Positions 7,752 through 16,146 of a stretch of DNA of 16,215 bases are shown piece by piece. The translations under genes were made by a program, and so were the position numbers. Every line of letters starts with the position of its first letter. Within the stretch, counting starts at the first letter, position 1. The stretch lies in the NCBI GenBank assembly GCA_038227045.1, contig JBBRQD010000119.1, positions 1 to 16,215 on the forward strand, in the 5' to 3' direction. The notes under the pieces were generated by a model that was not told the origin of the DNA, did not search any database, and saw only the letters and a program-made list of their open reading frames with translations. This stretch comes from JANXLS01 sp038227045 (GTDB lineage: Bacteria > Planctomycetota > SZUA-567 > H5-PLA8).

Positions 7752-8672
7752 TTATTTTTCCGGAGCAGGCTTCGCAGCCGCCTTCGCTGCGGCCTCCACA
7801 TTATTATCCAGTTCCGCTGGGTCAATTTCAGCCTTTGCGCCATCCGCGGGAATTTCGAGTTTCGCGGCCCAGAGAATTCCATTGATCGTCAATTTGCGAA
7901 CGCTCAATTCCGTGAAATAGCGATGCGAATGCAGGCCCGTATTAACGAACGAACGGCCGCCGTCGGGGCGCTCGAACGCCCAGGCCGTGATGTCTTTCGG
8001 AGCGGTGCTGGATTCCGCGGCGAGCGGCGTTTTTCCGTTTCCTTTGGGCGCGTAAAGCAGCGGCGTGATGCCTTTCATATCCGGCGCGAATTTCAGCCCG
8101 ATGCAATAGCCGTCATTCAACGAATACGGCTTCATGCCGCGCGTGATCGGATGGTCCGGGAACGTGTGGAAGTCGACCGGCCAATGGCCTTTGCTGGACG
8201 TTTTAGTATCGTAGTACGCGCCCTGCAAATCGAGCATCTTCTGGCCGAGTTCGCCCGGAATCGCGCCTCCTTTATGAAGAGTCACGAGCCCCACGCCCTT
8301 CGCGAGTTCTTTTTGCAGAAGTTCCAGTCGTCCAGGCGTGCTGAGCGGATGAATCGCGCCGCCTTCGCCGCCTTCCATGTAAAGCACGATGGCTTTGGCG
8401 TTGTTGAAAATCTCCGGGTTCTTCGGCCAGCCGTAGCGCACGACGGTGACATGCACGCCCGGCGTGTCCTTGAGCATTTTATAAATCGCGACCGTTCCCG
8501 CCCAATATTGATGCGCCACATTCGGCGTGATCTCGCCGGCTACGAGGACGATTTTGGCGAGTTTGGGATCGGGCGAATCCACTTCGAGCGGAATGGTGTC
8601 ATCCGCCGCGTGCAGTCTTACAGTGAACGCCAAAAGGGCAACGATGGGAAGGACGAATGCAACGGGTTTCAT
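7752..8672 (-). CDS. Secreted ThuA-domain protein
   Basis: This 306-residue protein has a signal peptide (residues 1-22, hydrophobic core FVLPIVALLAF, probable cleavage after LHA). Residues about 40-265 form a ThuA domain, a glutamine-amidotransferase-like flavodoxin-type fold. Typical strands are KIVLVAGE, GVHVTVVRYGWP, AKAIVLYMEGGEGG, VGLVTLHKGGAIPG and ITAWAFERPDGGRSFVNTGLHSH. ThuA is named from trehalose utilisation, but most secreted members, common in planctomycetes and related bacteria, have no established reaction. The tail is rich in alanine, lysine and proline (PADGAKAEIDPAELDNN, then an A/K-rich stretch) and is probably unstructured. The start is supported by AAAGG about 7 bases upstream. 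It is transcribed alone and is divergent from the small secreted protein gene. The family is confident; the function is unknown. Confidence 0.87.
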   Translation of the reverse strand: MKPVAFVLPIVALLAFTVRLHAADDTIPLEVDSPDPKLAKIVLVAGEITPNVAHQYWAGTVAIYKMLKDTPGVHVTVVRYGWPKNPEIFNNAKAIVLYMEGGEGGAIHPLSTPGRLELLQKELAKGVGLVTLHKGGAIPGELGQKMLDLQGAYYDTKTSSKGHWPVDFHTFPDHPITRGMKPYSLNDGYCIGLKFAPDMKGITPLLYAPKGNGKTPLAAESSTAPKDITAWAFERPDGGRSFVNTGLHSHRYFTELSVRKLTINGILWAAKLEIPADGAKAEIDPAELDNNVEAAAKAAAKPAPEK

Positions 8673-8834
8673 GCGGGCCTTTCAGGGTGGCAAAGCGTAT
8701 TGGAAACGGTAGCTTGAATACACCGGATGACAAATCCTCGTCGTTGGTGTTGGGGCTATTTAAAGTAGAGACGAAATGGGTTAAGAGTTGACGAGCCTTT
8801 GCTGGCCCGTTAGAATTATTGACGAGGAATATGT
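8673..8834. promoter_or_regulatory. Divergent intergenic region between ThuA gene and small secreted protein gene
   Basis: This 162-base spacer carries the ribosome sites of both divergent genes: AAAGG on the minus strand for ThuA (complement of about 8679-8683), and GAGGA at 8825-8829 for the plus-strand gene. I see no strong palindrome and no confident promoter elements. Confidence 0.35.
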
Positions 8835-9425
8835 ATGAACACCAAATCGAAAATCCTTCTCGCTCTCCTCGCGTCATTCTCAACGCCGCTTTTCGCGGAC
8901 ACCGTCTTTTTAACGAACGGAAATAAGCTCGAAGGCACCGTCGTTTCGCGGAACGACAAGGGCGTCAATCTGCGTGTCAAATATGGCATGCTCATTTTGG
9001 CCGCATCGAAAATTGAACGGGTCGAATTCGCGACGAAAGATGCCAACGAATCGCGTGAAAAGGCCGATGCCGCGGACATTAGCGCCCGCGACGAATCGAT
9101 CCGAAAAAATATCGAAAATGGCAAAGTGTTTTATCAAGGCGCATGGGTGACCGTCGCGGAAAAATTGGCCGCCGAACGGATTGTCGCCGCCGCGCAACAT
9201 GAGAAAGCAATTCGCGACCAGAATGAGACTCCGCCACCTGCCAATTGTCCTGGCAACAATTATGACTCCGGTTTCGGGGGCTACGTCGGAGGGTATGGCC
9301 TATTCAGCCGCTTCGGCGGAAACAATGGGTTCGGTCGAGGTTTCTCGCACCGTATGGGATCACGCTTCCAAAGTCAAAATCGAAGTTTCTTAAGGCTTGA
9401 CGCAAAGAGCCGCGCACGTCAGTAA
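8835..9425 (+). CDS. Small secreted protein with LSm-like beta domain and glycine-rich tail
   Basis: This 196-residue protein begins with a signal peptide (KILLALLASFSTPLFA, cleavage about residue 21). The mature part starts DTVFLTNGNKLEGTVVSRND and continues through GVNLRVKYGMLILAASKIERVEF (43-65). That alternating-strand pattern is seen in many exported proteins of planctomycetes and relatives (a small SH3/LSm-like barrel; the assignment is by pattern only). A charged helix (68-130, with an FYQGAWVTVAEK segment at 99-110) follows, then a glycine/asparagine/phenylalanine-rich region (139-170) and a basic tail. GAGGA 5-9 bases upstream fixes the start. The last six residues (KSRARQ) and the stop codon are encoded by the left arm of the palindromic repeat at 9405-9481, so the original C-terminus was probably replaced when the element arrived. 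Function unknown. Confidence 0.75.
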   Translation: MNTKSKILLALLASFSTPLFADTVFLTNGNKLEGTVVSRNDKGVNLRVKYGMLILAASKIERVEFATKDANESREKADAADISARDESIRKNIENGKVFYQGAWVTVAEKLAAERIVAAAQHEKAIRDQNETPPPANCPGNNYDSGFGGYVGGYGLFSRFGGNNGFGRGFSHRMGSRFQSQNRSFLRLDAKSRARQ

Positions 9426-9481
9426 GCGGCCAGAATCTTGCCGCACGCAAAATCAGCCGCTTACTGACGTGCGCGGCTCTT
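9405..9481. repeat. Palindromic repeat element, copy 2 (perfect 26-base arms)
   Basis: Arms at 9405-9430 and 9456-9481 are perfect inverted repeats of 26 bases (AAGAGCCGCGCACGTCAG, then TAAGCGGC, and its complement) around a 25-base loop. The arms match copy 1 except at a few positions. The element overlaps the last codons of the gene ending at 9425 and ends three bases before the stop of the opposite-strand esterase-like gene (9484). The perfect arms suggest that it is younger, or under stronger selection, than copy 1. Confidence 0.9.
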
Positions 9482-9483
9482 GA

Positions 9484-11589
9484 TCACCGCGCGCCAATCG
9501 TTTTCATCACCGTCGCCAAGGTCTCCGGCGCGCTGTCCGAGGACTGCACCGCAAAATCGTCTGGCGCACTGAGCAGGCGATACATCTCCGCCGTGAATTC
9601 GTACTCGTGGCGCATCGCCTCCAGCGGGCGGCGTTCTTTGCGCTGGTCGACGAAGTTGATCAGTTTCAGCGGGCGCGGCGCAACGCACGCGGCGACGTGC
9701 GGCAGGTCGAAGGACTTCAGGCAGCCGGGCAGATACACGCTGAAATGATGGTTGTGGCGGCAGCGTTCGGCGAGGCATTTATACGAGCTCAAACCGCGCA
9801 GCAGCGCCACGCGCGCAATGTCCTTTTCCAGCGCCGCCGCATACAGGCCCCATAGCGCGCCGCGGCCGGTGCCCGACACCACAATGCGGATCTTGTCCAC
9901 ATCCCAGCGAGTCTTTAAATAGTGAACCGTGCGCAGGACGCTGAAGACGTCCAGCCCGAAAAGATTGAGCCCCGCGTTCAAGGCACGACGTGCCCAGATC
10001 GATTCGTGGCCACATAGCATCGATTCATAGCCCTCGCTCTCTTCGCGATCCGCCTGGAGGCGCGTTTCGCCTACGCCCGGCACGTCGATGGCCATCACGT
10101 GGAAGCCGGCTTGCGGGATGAGTTTCATCCATTCGCGCGCCCCCGTCACGCCCGCGATGCCGCGTTCGTGCAGTGCGAGCAGCACCGGCGAAGCCGTGTG
10201 CGTGCCGCTCTCGCTGGCCGACGGCCGCGTGTAAAAGCTATAGGGCACGTACAGCCCATCGGCGATGACGATGCGGCCTTTTTCGACATGCAGACCCCAG
10301 TCGTTCGCGTGGCTCTCGACTTCGCAATGAACGGGCTGAGCCGCCTCGGGCAGGCACAGCAGCGGCGCGAAACGCGCACGTAATTCGGCGCGCAGCGCCA
10401 CGGCACCCGCCGCGTCGGCGGGCTGCTCGATCGGCGGCGGCAGTTCGTGCGCCAGCTTTGAATGGATCCAGAACAGGCTCGGCGCATTAAGGGAGTTGGC
10501 GGCTTGTCCGGTCTCGGTGCAGCGCAGCGTATCGAGCGTTTCGGCCGGCGTTTCCAGTTCGCGCAAGCGTTCGACGCCCATGCCGAATCCGCGCGAAAAA
10601 TGGTCCATGATGCGCGTGCGAATGAACTTCGCAAATCCCTTCACGCCGCGCTCTTCAGCGGTCTCGAAGAGGTTCGGCTTGCCGAGCAATTTGTATACGC
10701 GCGTCAAATCTTGAACCATCGCGTCGTGCGGCAACGTCCCTTTCTGTTCGGCGCAACGAATCAGCAGCAGCGGTTTCGGCGCGAACGGCAGCAGAAAATC
10801 GGCCGGTAGAATGCCTTGTGCCAAAACGCCGGGCAATGTGCTTTCGATGCTCTCGCCCCCAAGCAGCGCATCGTCGTTCGTATCCGCGATTATCGCGGCG
10901 GCGGCGAGCCGCGGTTCCAGGCAGCAGAGCAGGCGCACGAGCGCCTCACTGGAACCGTCGCCGACGACGCCGAGCCGTTTGCCGTCGATATCCGGGCGCG
11001 ACGCCAGCAGGTCGAGCGCGCGTGAGGCTTCGAACGACATCCAGTGAGCGAGCCGGTTTCCGGTCAACAGCATCGGGTGGCCGAGGTGCGCTCGTTCGAC
11101 GCAGGTCGAGCGGCCCACCCAGGAACGGCGCAGCGTCGAATCGTAAAATTCAAGACGCTCGCCTTGGCCGGGGCTGTCGAAGAGCAGCGCGGCAATGCCG
11201 CGCCGCGCGAGCAACTGGCCCATGCGCTGGCGTTCGGCCTGTTGCTTGCCCTCGTGCGCATCGCCGGAAAAAATGACCACCGCCGGATATGGTTCGGGCC
11301 GGCCGAGCGGAAGATACAGATTCGCGGTCACGACCGTGCCGGGAAGCCCTTCGAAGGTCAGCGTTTCGAGAGTGTAATCGTCGCGGTTGTGCGTGGCGAT
11401 GGTGCGGGTGTTCAGCAACCCGCGCACGGGACAGGCGCCCAGCAGCGCGCGAACGCACGGTGCGATTTCGGCCTGTCGTTCGGCCAGTGCGGCGACGCTG
11501 TTGATCGCCTCAAACCGGACGGCACGGCGCCCGGCGTGCGCCTGTGCGGTCGATGAGATGTAGTTCTCCACCATCCCCGAATTCAACAT
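9484..11589 (-). CDS. Tandem alpha/beta-hydrolase (acetyl-xylan-esterase-like) protein, probably inactive
   Basis: This 701-residue protein carries two alpha/beta-hydrolase units related to acetyl xylan esterase (AXE1)/dienelactone hydrolase families. Unit 1 (about 60-340) has VTANLYLP, PAVVIFSGDAHEG, GIAALLFDSPGQGERLE and LGVVGDGSSEALVRLL. Unit 2 (about 415-695) has VLLALHERGIAG, GFHVMAIDVPGVGETR, IRIVVSGTGRGALWGLYAAAL and VAPRPLKLIN. In both, the nucleophile-elbow serine of G-x-S-x-G appears to be glycine (G-D-G212-S-S and G-T-G575-R-G). Where active relatives have an aspartate and a G-H-G-F/Y histidine, unit 1 has AEQKG and GVKGF. It has no signal peptide, so it is probably cytoplasmic. 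The protein is likely a pseudo-enzyme or uses different residues. AGGAGG 9 bases upstream supports the start. It is the last gene of the minus-strand run. Confidence 0.8.
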   Translation of the reverse strand: MLNSGMVENYISSTAQAHAGRRAVRFEAINSVAALAERQAEIAPCVRALLGACPVRGLLNTRTIATHNRDDYTLETLTFEGLPGTVVTANLYLPLGRPEPYPAVVIFSGDAHEGKQQAERQRMGQLLARRGIAALLFDSPGQGERLEFYDSTLRRSWVGRSTCVERAHLGHPMLLTGNRLAHWMSFEASRALDLLASRPDIDGKRLGVVGDGSSEALVRLLCCLEPRLAAAAIIADTNDDALLGGESIESTLPGVLAQGILPADFLLPFAPKPLLLIRCAEQKGTLPHDAMVQDLTRVYKLLGKPNLFETAEERGVKGFAKFIRTRIMDHFSRGFGMGVERLRELETPAETLDTLRCTETGQAANSLNAPSLFWIHSKLAHELPPPIEQPADAAGAVALRAELRARFAPLLCLPEAAQPVHCEVESHANDWGLHVEKGRIVIADGLYVPYSFYTRPSASESGTHTASPVLLALHERGIAGVTGAREWMKLIPQAGFHVMAIDVPGVGETRLQADREESEGYESMLCGHESIWARRALNAGLNLFGLDVFSVLRTVHYLKTRWDVDKIRIVVSGTGRGALWGLYAAALEKDIARVALLRGLSSYKCLAERCRHNHHFSVYLPGCLKSFDLPHVAACVAPRPLKLINFVDQRKERRPLEAMRHEYEFTAEMYRLLSAPDDFAVQSSDSAPETLATVMKTIGAR

Positions 11590-11715
11590 CGCTGCGGGCC
11601 TCCTGTCGTCTTCACTATTATGACGTGCGGAGGGCGGGAAAGATTCAAAAATAGTAAAATCGGCGCGAATTCAGCGCGAAAAGCTACTCAGGCAGCAAGC
11701 ACGAAGCGGCACGTA
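11590..11715. promoter_or_regulatory. Spacer between UDPGP gene and esterase-like gene
   Basis: This 126-base gap between two minus-strand genes carries the AGGAGG ribosome site of the esterase-like gene (complement of about 11599-11604). An AT-rich stretch at about 11640-11670 could hold a promoter for that gene, with CATAAT on the minus strand as a possible -10. The matching -35 is unclear. No hairpin terminator for the UDPGP gene was found. Confidence 0.3.
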
Positions 11716-13128
11716 CTACAACACCACCTTCGCTCCCGGCTTGATTTCGCGCGGCGCTTTTCCTGCTAGATTCTCTCCTTCCAGGCTCGTCAACGGGCTG
11801 ATCTCAATCTCGCAGTCGAGCGATCCGTCCGGCTTTCGCGGCACTGGCGTGCCCGCCGAATTCAGCCAGCGCGCGTACAGTTCCTGCATATCGCGTTTTG
11901 CCGTCGCGGGCGAGTCTTCACCGTCGGCGTTTTTGACGGGACTGAAATCTTCGTCGCGGCGCGCTTCCACGTTGACCGTGCGGTCGGCTTGCGCGAGCGC
12001 GTCGAAGACGAAGGTTTCGAACTTGATGCCGTTTTTTTCGCCGGTTTTGAACTGGGCCGGACTACCGTCGGCATTGATGCACGGAACTACCTTTTCGGCT
12101 TTGTGATACGGCAACTGAAAACCGCCCTTGTTGAACTGCTCGATAAAACCCATGTCAATGACGTGAATCGCGACACTGCCCGCCCACCATTTCAGCGATC
12201 CGTCGGGAAGCGTTTCGCGCGCGGAGGATTCGGGAAGATCGGAGTATTCGACGACACCGAGTTTTCCGCCACTCACGCCAAAGACCCCGACTTTCTCTTT
12301 CCAATCGCGCTTGCGGCAGGCTTTGTTTGACATCTTGGAACCGCCCAGCAGATGCCAGCCGATGAATGCTGGATCGCCGATTTGCGTGAGGCAATTATCG
12401 ACTTGGAAATAGAAGAGCGTATCCACGCCCTTGGACCGCAGCCAGGCGACCGAGCCGGAATCGTGAAGCGCCTTGATCGAACCACCGTGGCCATTGGGGC
12501 TCAGCGCAAGCTCGCTCTTCGACTGCATCAAAATTTTGCCGTCGCGCGACACGGCCGGCATGTTGGCTTGCTTGAAGATGCGCACGCTGTCCGCGCCGAG
12601 CCCAAAGTAATTGTGCGCGGCGAAAAAGTCTTTTGTCTCGCGATCGTTTGCATCGGAAGTCATGATCAGCCACGGCACCGCGGCATTGTAGCGGCGGCGC
12701 AGCGCCAGGATTTTTTCGGCGTGAATCTGGAACAGTGTGCGATCCGAAATAGGGCCGATTACAAATGCTCCCTTGGGGCCGTTGAGCCCCAGCCTCGTGC
12801 CCTGTCCGCCGGCGACGAGAAAACAGGCGATGCGTCCGCGCCGGAATGCCTCTTCGCCCGCCTCGCGCGCGCCGCGAAGTGCCTGGCGCTGGTCGTCATT
12901 CGTCGCGAGCGGCACGACGGCCGCCGGCTTGAGATCGGCGGTGCTCGGCGCCGCGGCGGAACCTTTAATAAAATCCGCGACGAGTTTGTCGACCACGTCG
13001 AACTCGACGGCCGAAACATGAGCGAGCAGTTTCGATTTTTCGGCGTCGTTCAATTCATCGAAGTAGCGAAAAAGATGGCCTTGTCCGTGTGAATTCACAA
13101 TGGATTTGAGTTCTTCAAACGTTGGCAT
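11716..13128 (-). CDS. UDPGP-family uridylyltransferase, eukaryote-like UDP-GlcNAc pyrophosphorylase type
   Basis: This 470-residue cytoplasmic enzyme transfers UMP from UTP to a hexose (or N-acetylhexosamine) 1-phosphate to make a UDP-sugar. The signature FLVAGGQGTRLG (103-114) with PKG (118-120) binds the nucleotide. PNGHGG (211-216), YFQVDN (240-245, metal-binding aspartate D244), GVVEYSDLPE (291-300), FKTGEKNGIKFETFVFDAL (360-378) and DFSPVKNADGEDSPATA (394-410) follow the order of eukaryotic UDP-N-acetylglucosamine pyrophosphorylase (UAP1/AGX), and the length matches. UDP-GlcNAc is therefore the most likely product, but UDP-Glc or a broad-range UDP-sugar enzyme remains possible. The bacterial GlmU type is a different family. 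TAGGA about 7 bases upstream supports the start. It would feed peptidoglycan, lipid A or exopolysaccharide synthesis. Confidence 0.88.
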   Translation of the reverse strand: MPTFEELKSIVNSHGQGHLFRYFDELNDAEKSKLLAHVSAVEFDVVDKLVADFIKGSAAAPSTADLKPAAVVPLATNDDQRQALRGAREAGEEAFRRGRIACFLVAGGQGTRLGLNGPKGAFVIGPISDRTLFQIHAEKILALRRRYNAAVPWLIMTSDANDRETKDFFAAHNYFGLGADSVRIFKQANMPAVSRDGKILMQSKSELALSPNGHGGSIKALHDSGSVAWLRSKGVDTLFYFQVDNCLTQIGDPAFIGWHLLGGSKMSNKACRKRDWKEKVGVFGVSGGKLGVVEYSDLPESSARETLPDGSLKWWAGSVAIHVIDMGFIEQFNKGGFQLPYHKAEKVVPCINADGSPAQFKTGEKNGIKFETFVFDALAQADRTVNVEARRDEDFSPVKNADGEDSPATAKRDMQELYARWLNSAGTPVPRKPDGSLDCEIEISPLTSLEGENLAGKAPREIKPGAKVVL

Positions 13129-13243
13129 AGACGATTCCTAAACGAACCATTAGCTGCTAAATGCACACGTCGATTTCGGTCAACAATTAGTATGCCGCAT
13201 TTTTTTATTCTCTCGCATGGACGCAATCGAGAGGCAAAAGCAG
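13129..13243. promoter_or_regulatory. Spacer between fabI and UDPGP gene
   Basis: This 115-base AT-rich spacer includes a small hairpin (CTCTCG 13210-13215 with CGAGAG 13228-13233) just after the fabI stop. On the minus strand it is followed by an A-run rather than a T-run, so it is not a standard terminator. A promoter for the UDPGP gene may lie here, but none is clear. Confidence 0.3.
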
Positions 13244-14137
13244 TTATTGCAAAACCACCGCCGGCATACCCATGCTGTGATAGCCGTGGTCGGCGTGGAT
13301 CAGCGCGCCCGTTATCGCGTTGGCCAGCGGCGAACAGAGGAACGCGGCGAGTTGGCCGACTTCATCTGCTTTCATCACTTCGGCGCGAGCCGAATTGAGC
13401 TTATAGTATGCAACCATCGCTTCAATGGTGCCGATGGCTTTCGCCGCGCGGCTAGGGAGCGGGCCGGCCGAAATGCAGTTGATGCGCAGGTTGTATTTGC
13501 GGCCGGCTTCGTATGCCAATGTGTGCGTATCGCTTTCGAGCGCCGCCTTCGCGGAACTCATTCCGCCGCCATAGCCGGGGACGGTGCGTTCGGAGGCCAG
13601 ATACGTGAGCGACACCGCCGCGCTGTTCGGGCGCATCAGCGGACCGAAGCGCTGGACCAGCGCGACCATCGAGTACGCGCTGGCGCTGACCGCGGCGAGA
13701 TAGCCTTTGCGCGACGTGTCCAGCAGCGGTTTCTTGACTTCCGGACCGTTGGCCAGGCTGTGCACGAGGATGTCGAGCGGCTTTTCGCCGAAATCCGCGA
13801 CGAGCTTCGCCGCGCATTCCTGAATGGTATAATCCGGCACGTCCTTGTAGCGCTTGTCCTCGCGGACTTCAGGCGGCACGTCCTCCAGTTGATCGTAAAC
13901 CGCGTCGAGCGGGTAAATTTTCTCAAAACTCAATTTGCCGCCGGGATACTCGATGTTGTCGTCGAACTTGCCGCGTTCGAGGCTCTTGGTGAACAGCCCC
14001 AAAACGGGCGGCCACGTACCCACGCAGATGGACGCGCCGGCCTGGTGCAGCGCCTTGGCAATGGCCCAGCCATAGCCATTGTCGTCCGCGACGCCCGCGA
14101 CAAAAGCGCGTTTTCCAGTGAGGTCAATGGGCAGCAT
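13244..14137 (-). CDS. fabI: Enoyl-[acyl-carrier-protein] reductase (NADH), plant/chlamydia-type FabI
   Basis: FabI catalyses the last reduction of each fatty-acid elongation cycle, turning trans-2-enoyl-ACP into acyl-ACP in the cytoplasm. The 297 residues show the short-chain-dehydrogenase fold: the nucleotide loop VAGVADDNGYGWAIA (13-27), the LDILVHSLANGPE strand (121-133), and the active-site segment TYLASERTVPGYGGGMSSAK (178-197), with Y179, Y189 and K197 as the expected catalytic residues. PGYGGGMSSAKAALESDT is characteristic of plant, apicomplexan and chlamydial FabI. So is the 40-50-residue insertion at about 43-105 (GLFTKSLERGKFDDN, then LDAVYDQLEDVPPEV), which bacterial FabI of the E. 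coli type (about 262 residues) lacks. GGAG 9 bases upstream of the start. It is transcribed between gpmI and the UDPGP gene. Confidence 0.93.
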   Translation of the reverse strand: MLPIDLTGKRAFVAGVADDNGYGWAIAKALHQAGASICVGTWPPVLGLFTKSLERGKFDDNIEYPGGKLSFEKIYPLDAVYDQLEDVPPEVREDKRYKDVPDYTIQECAAKLVADFGEKPLDILVHSLANGPEVKKPLLDTSRKGYLAAVSASAYSMVALVQRFGPLMRPNSAAVSLTYLASERTVPGYGGGMSSAKAALESDTHTLAYEAGRKYNLRINCISAGPLPSRAAKAIGTIEAMVAYYKLNSARAEVMKADEVGQLAAFLCSPLANAITGALIHADHGYHSMGMPAVVLQ

Positions 14138-14298
14138 GTCGAGATTCTCCGAGAAATGTGCGGTGCGATTACCAGAGGTAGTTTACAGGGTAGCGATGAT
14201 TTTGCTGGTCCGTCGTGACCAAAGTGGCAATAAATTGACAATTTAGACTACAAATTTGTCCCCGTCGCTCCCTCAAGTTCCACAGAAACCCGTCCTGG
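14138..14298. promoter_or_regulatory. Spacer between gpmI and fabI with imperfect inverted repeat
   Basis: This 161-base spacer contains an imperfect inverted repeat, GACAATTT (14237-14244) against AAATTTGTC (14252-14260), with one bulged base. On the minus strand it lies about 40 bases after the gpmI stop and is followed by AATTTATTG, so it could be a weak terminator or an operator. A promoter for fabI must be upstream of 14138, but I could not fix it. Confidence 0.3.
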
Positions 14299-15861
<1,563 letters not shown>

Positions 15862-15890
15862 GGTTTCAGTTTCCGGGTTTCAGTTTTCCG
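15862..15890. repeat. Short tandem repeat at the gpmI ribosome-binding site
   Basis: GGTTTCAGTTTCCG (15862-15875) is followed directly by GGTTTCAGTTTTCCG (15876-15890), the same unit with one extra T. The first unit touches the gpmI start codon. On the minus strand each unit reads CGGAAA(A)CTGAAACC, so the repeat supplies the only visible Shine-Dalgarno-like bases. Slippage here would change spacing at the start of gpmI. Confidence 0.6.
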
Positions 15891-15923
15891 ATTCAAGCGT
15901 TCTTGAACCATCTGCGATTCTAA

Positions 15924-15953
15924 ACAAAGAAAAGGGCGCGTCAAAGGACGCGC
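15924..15953 (-). terminator. Orphan rho-independent terminator-like hairpin
   Basis: GCGCGTC (15936-15942) pairs perfectly with GACGCGC (15947-15953) around an AAAG loop. On the minus strand the stem is followed by a T-rich run (CCCTTTTCTTTGTTT), the layout of an intrinsic terminator for transcription coming from the right. No minus-strand gene is visible between here and the transposase, so it may be the leftover of a gene lost at the insertion-sequence junction, or may insulate gpmI from upstream transcription. Confidence 0.6.
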
Positions 15954-16076
15954 TGCGGAAGGTTCGAAAAATCTCGCGGCCCAGATGCTCTGCCGCCGTC
16001 GTTCAACAGTCCGTCCCGAAATACAACGCAAGCTATTTGGGTTTATCGGTGGTCTGCTGAAACGCGAATGGCCGAA

Positions 16077-16100
16077 CAGGGCCTTTCAAAAGTCCTCATT
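16077..16100. repeat. Candidate left terminal inverted repeat of an insertion sequence
   Basis: CAGGGCCTTTCAAAAGTCCT, beginning at 16077, lies 70 bases before the transposase start, where an IS terminal repeat would be expected. Many IS ends begin CAG/CAGG. The matching right end is outside the window, so the boundary is inferred from position only. Confidence 0.35.
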
Positions 16101-16146
16101 TTTCGTAGAGAAATAGCCGATCTTCTATTCAAAGGAGATCAGAAAA

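Larger units (their letters stand above)
15891..16146. other. Intergenic region between gpmI and a transposase gene
   Basis: No convincing gene lies here. It contains a terminator-like hairpin (15924-15953, listed separately) and, further right, an apparent insertion-sequence left end starting near 16077. AAAGGAG (16131-16137) is the ribosome site of the transposase. The part at 15954-16076 has no recognisable feature; it presumably holds the gpmI promoter region or remnants of a displaced gene. Confidence 0.4.

Noticed and set aside
7668..8717. Long plus-strand open frame opposite the ThuA gene
   Set aside because: Arginine/alanine-rich composition is typical of an antisense shadow in GC-rich DNA; the minus strand has a signal peptide, a ribosome site and a recognisable domain.
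7657..9481. CRISPR array or attachment-site pair formed by the two palindromes
   Set aside because: Only two copies, 1.7 kb apart with complete genes between and palindromic arms too long for CRISPR repeats; no cas genes, integrase or tRNA present.
13210..13233. Intrinsic terminator for fabI
   Set aside because: The six-base stem is followed on the minus strand by an A-run, not a T-run.
13217..14218. Long plus-strand open frame opposite fabI
   Set aside because: It is the complementary shadow of a clearly recognisable FabI; no domain, no ribosome site.
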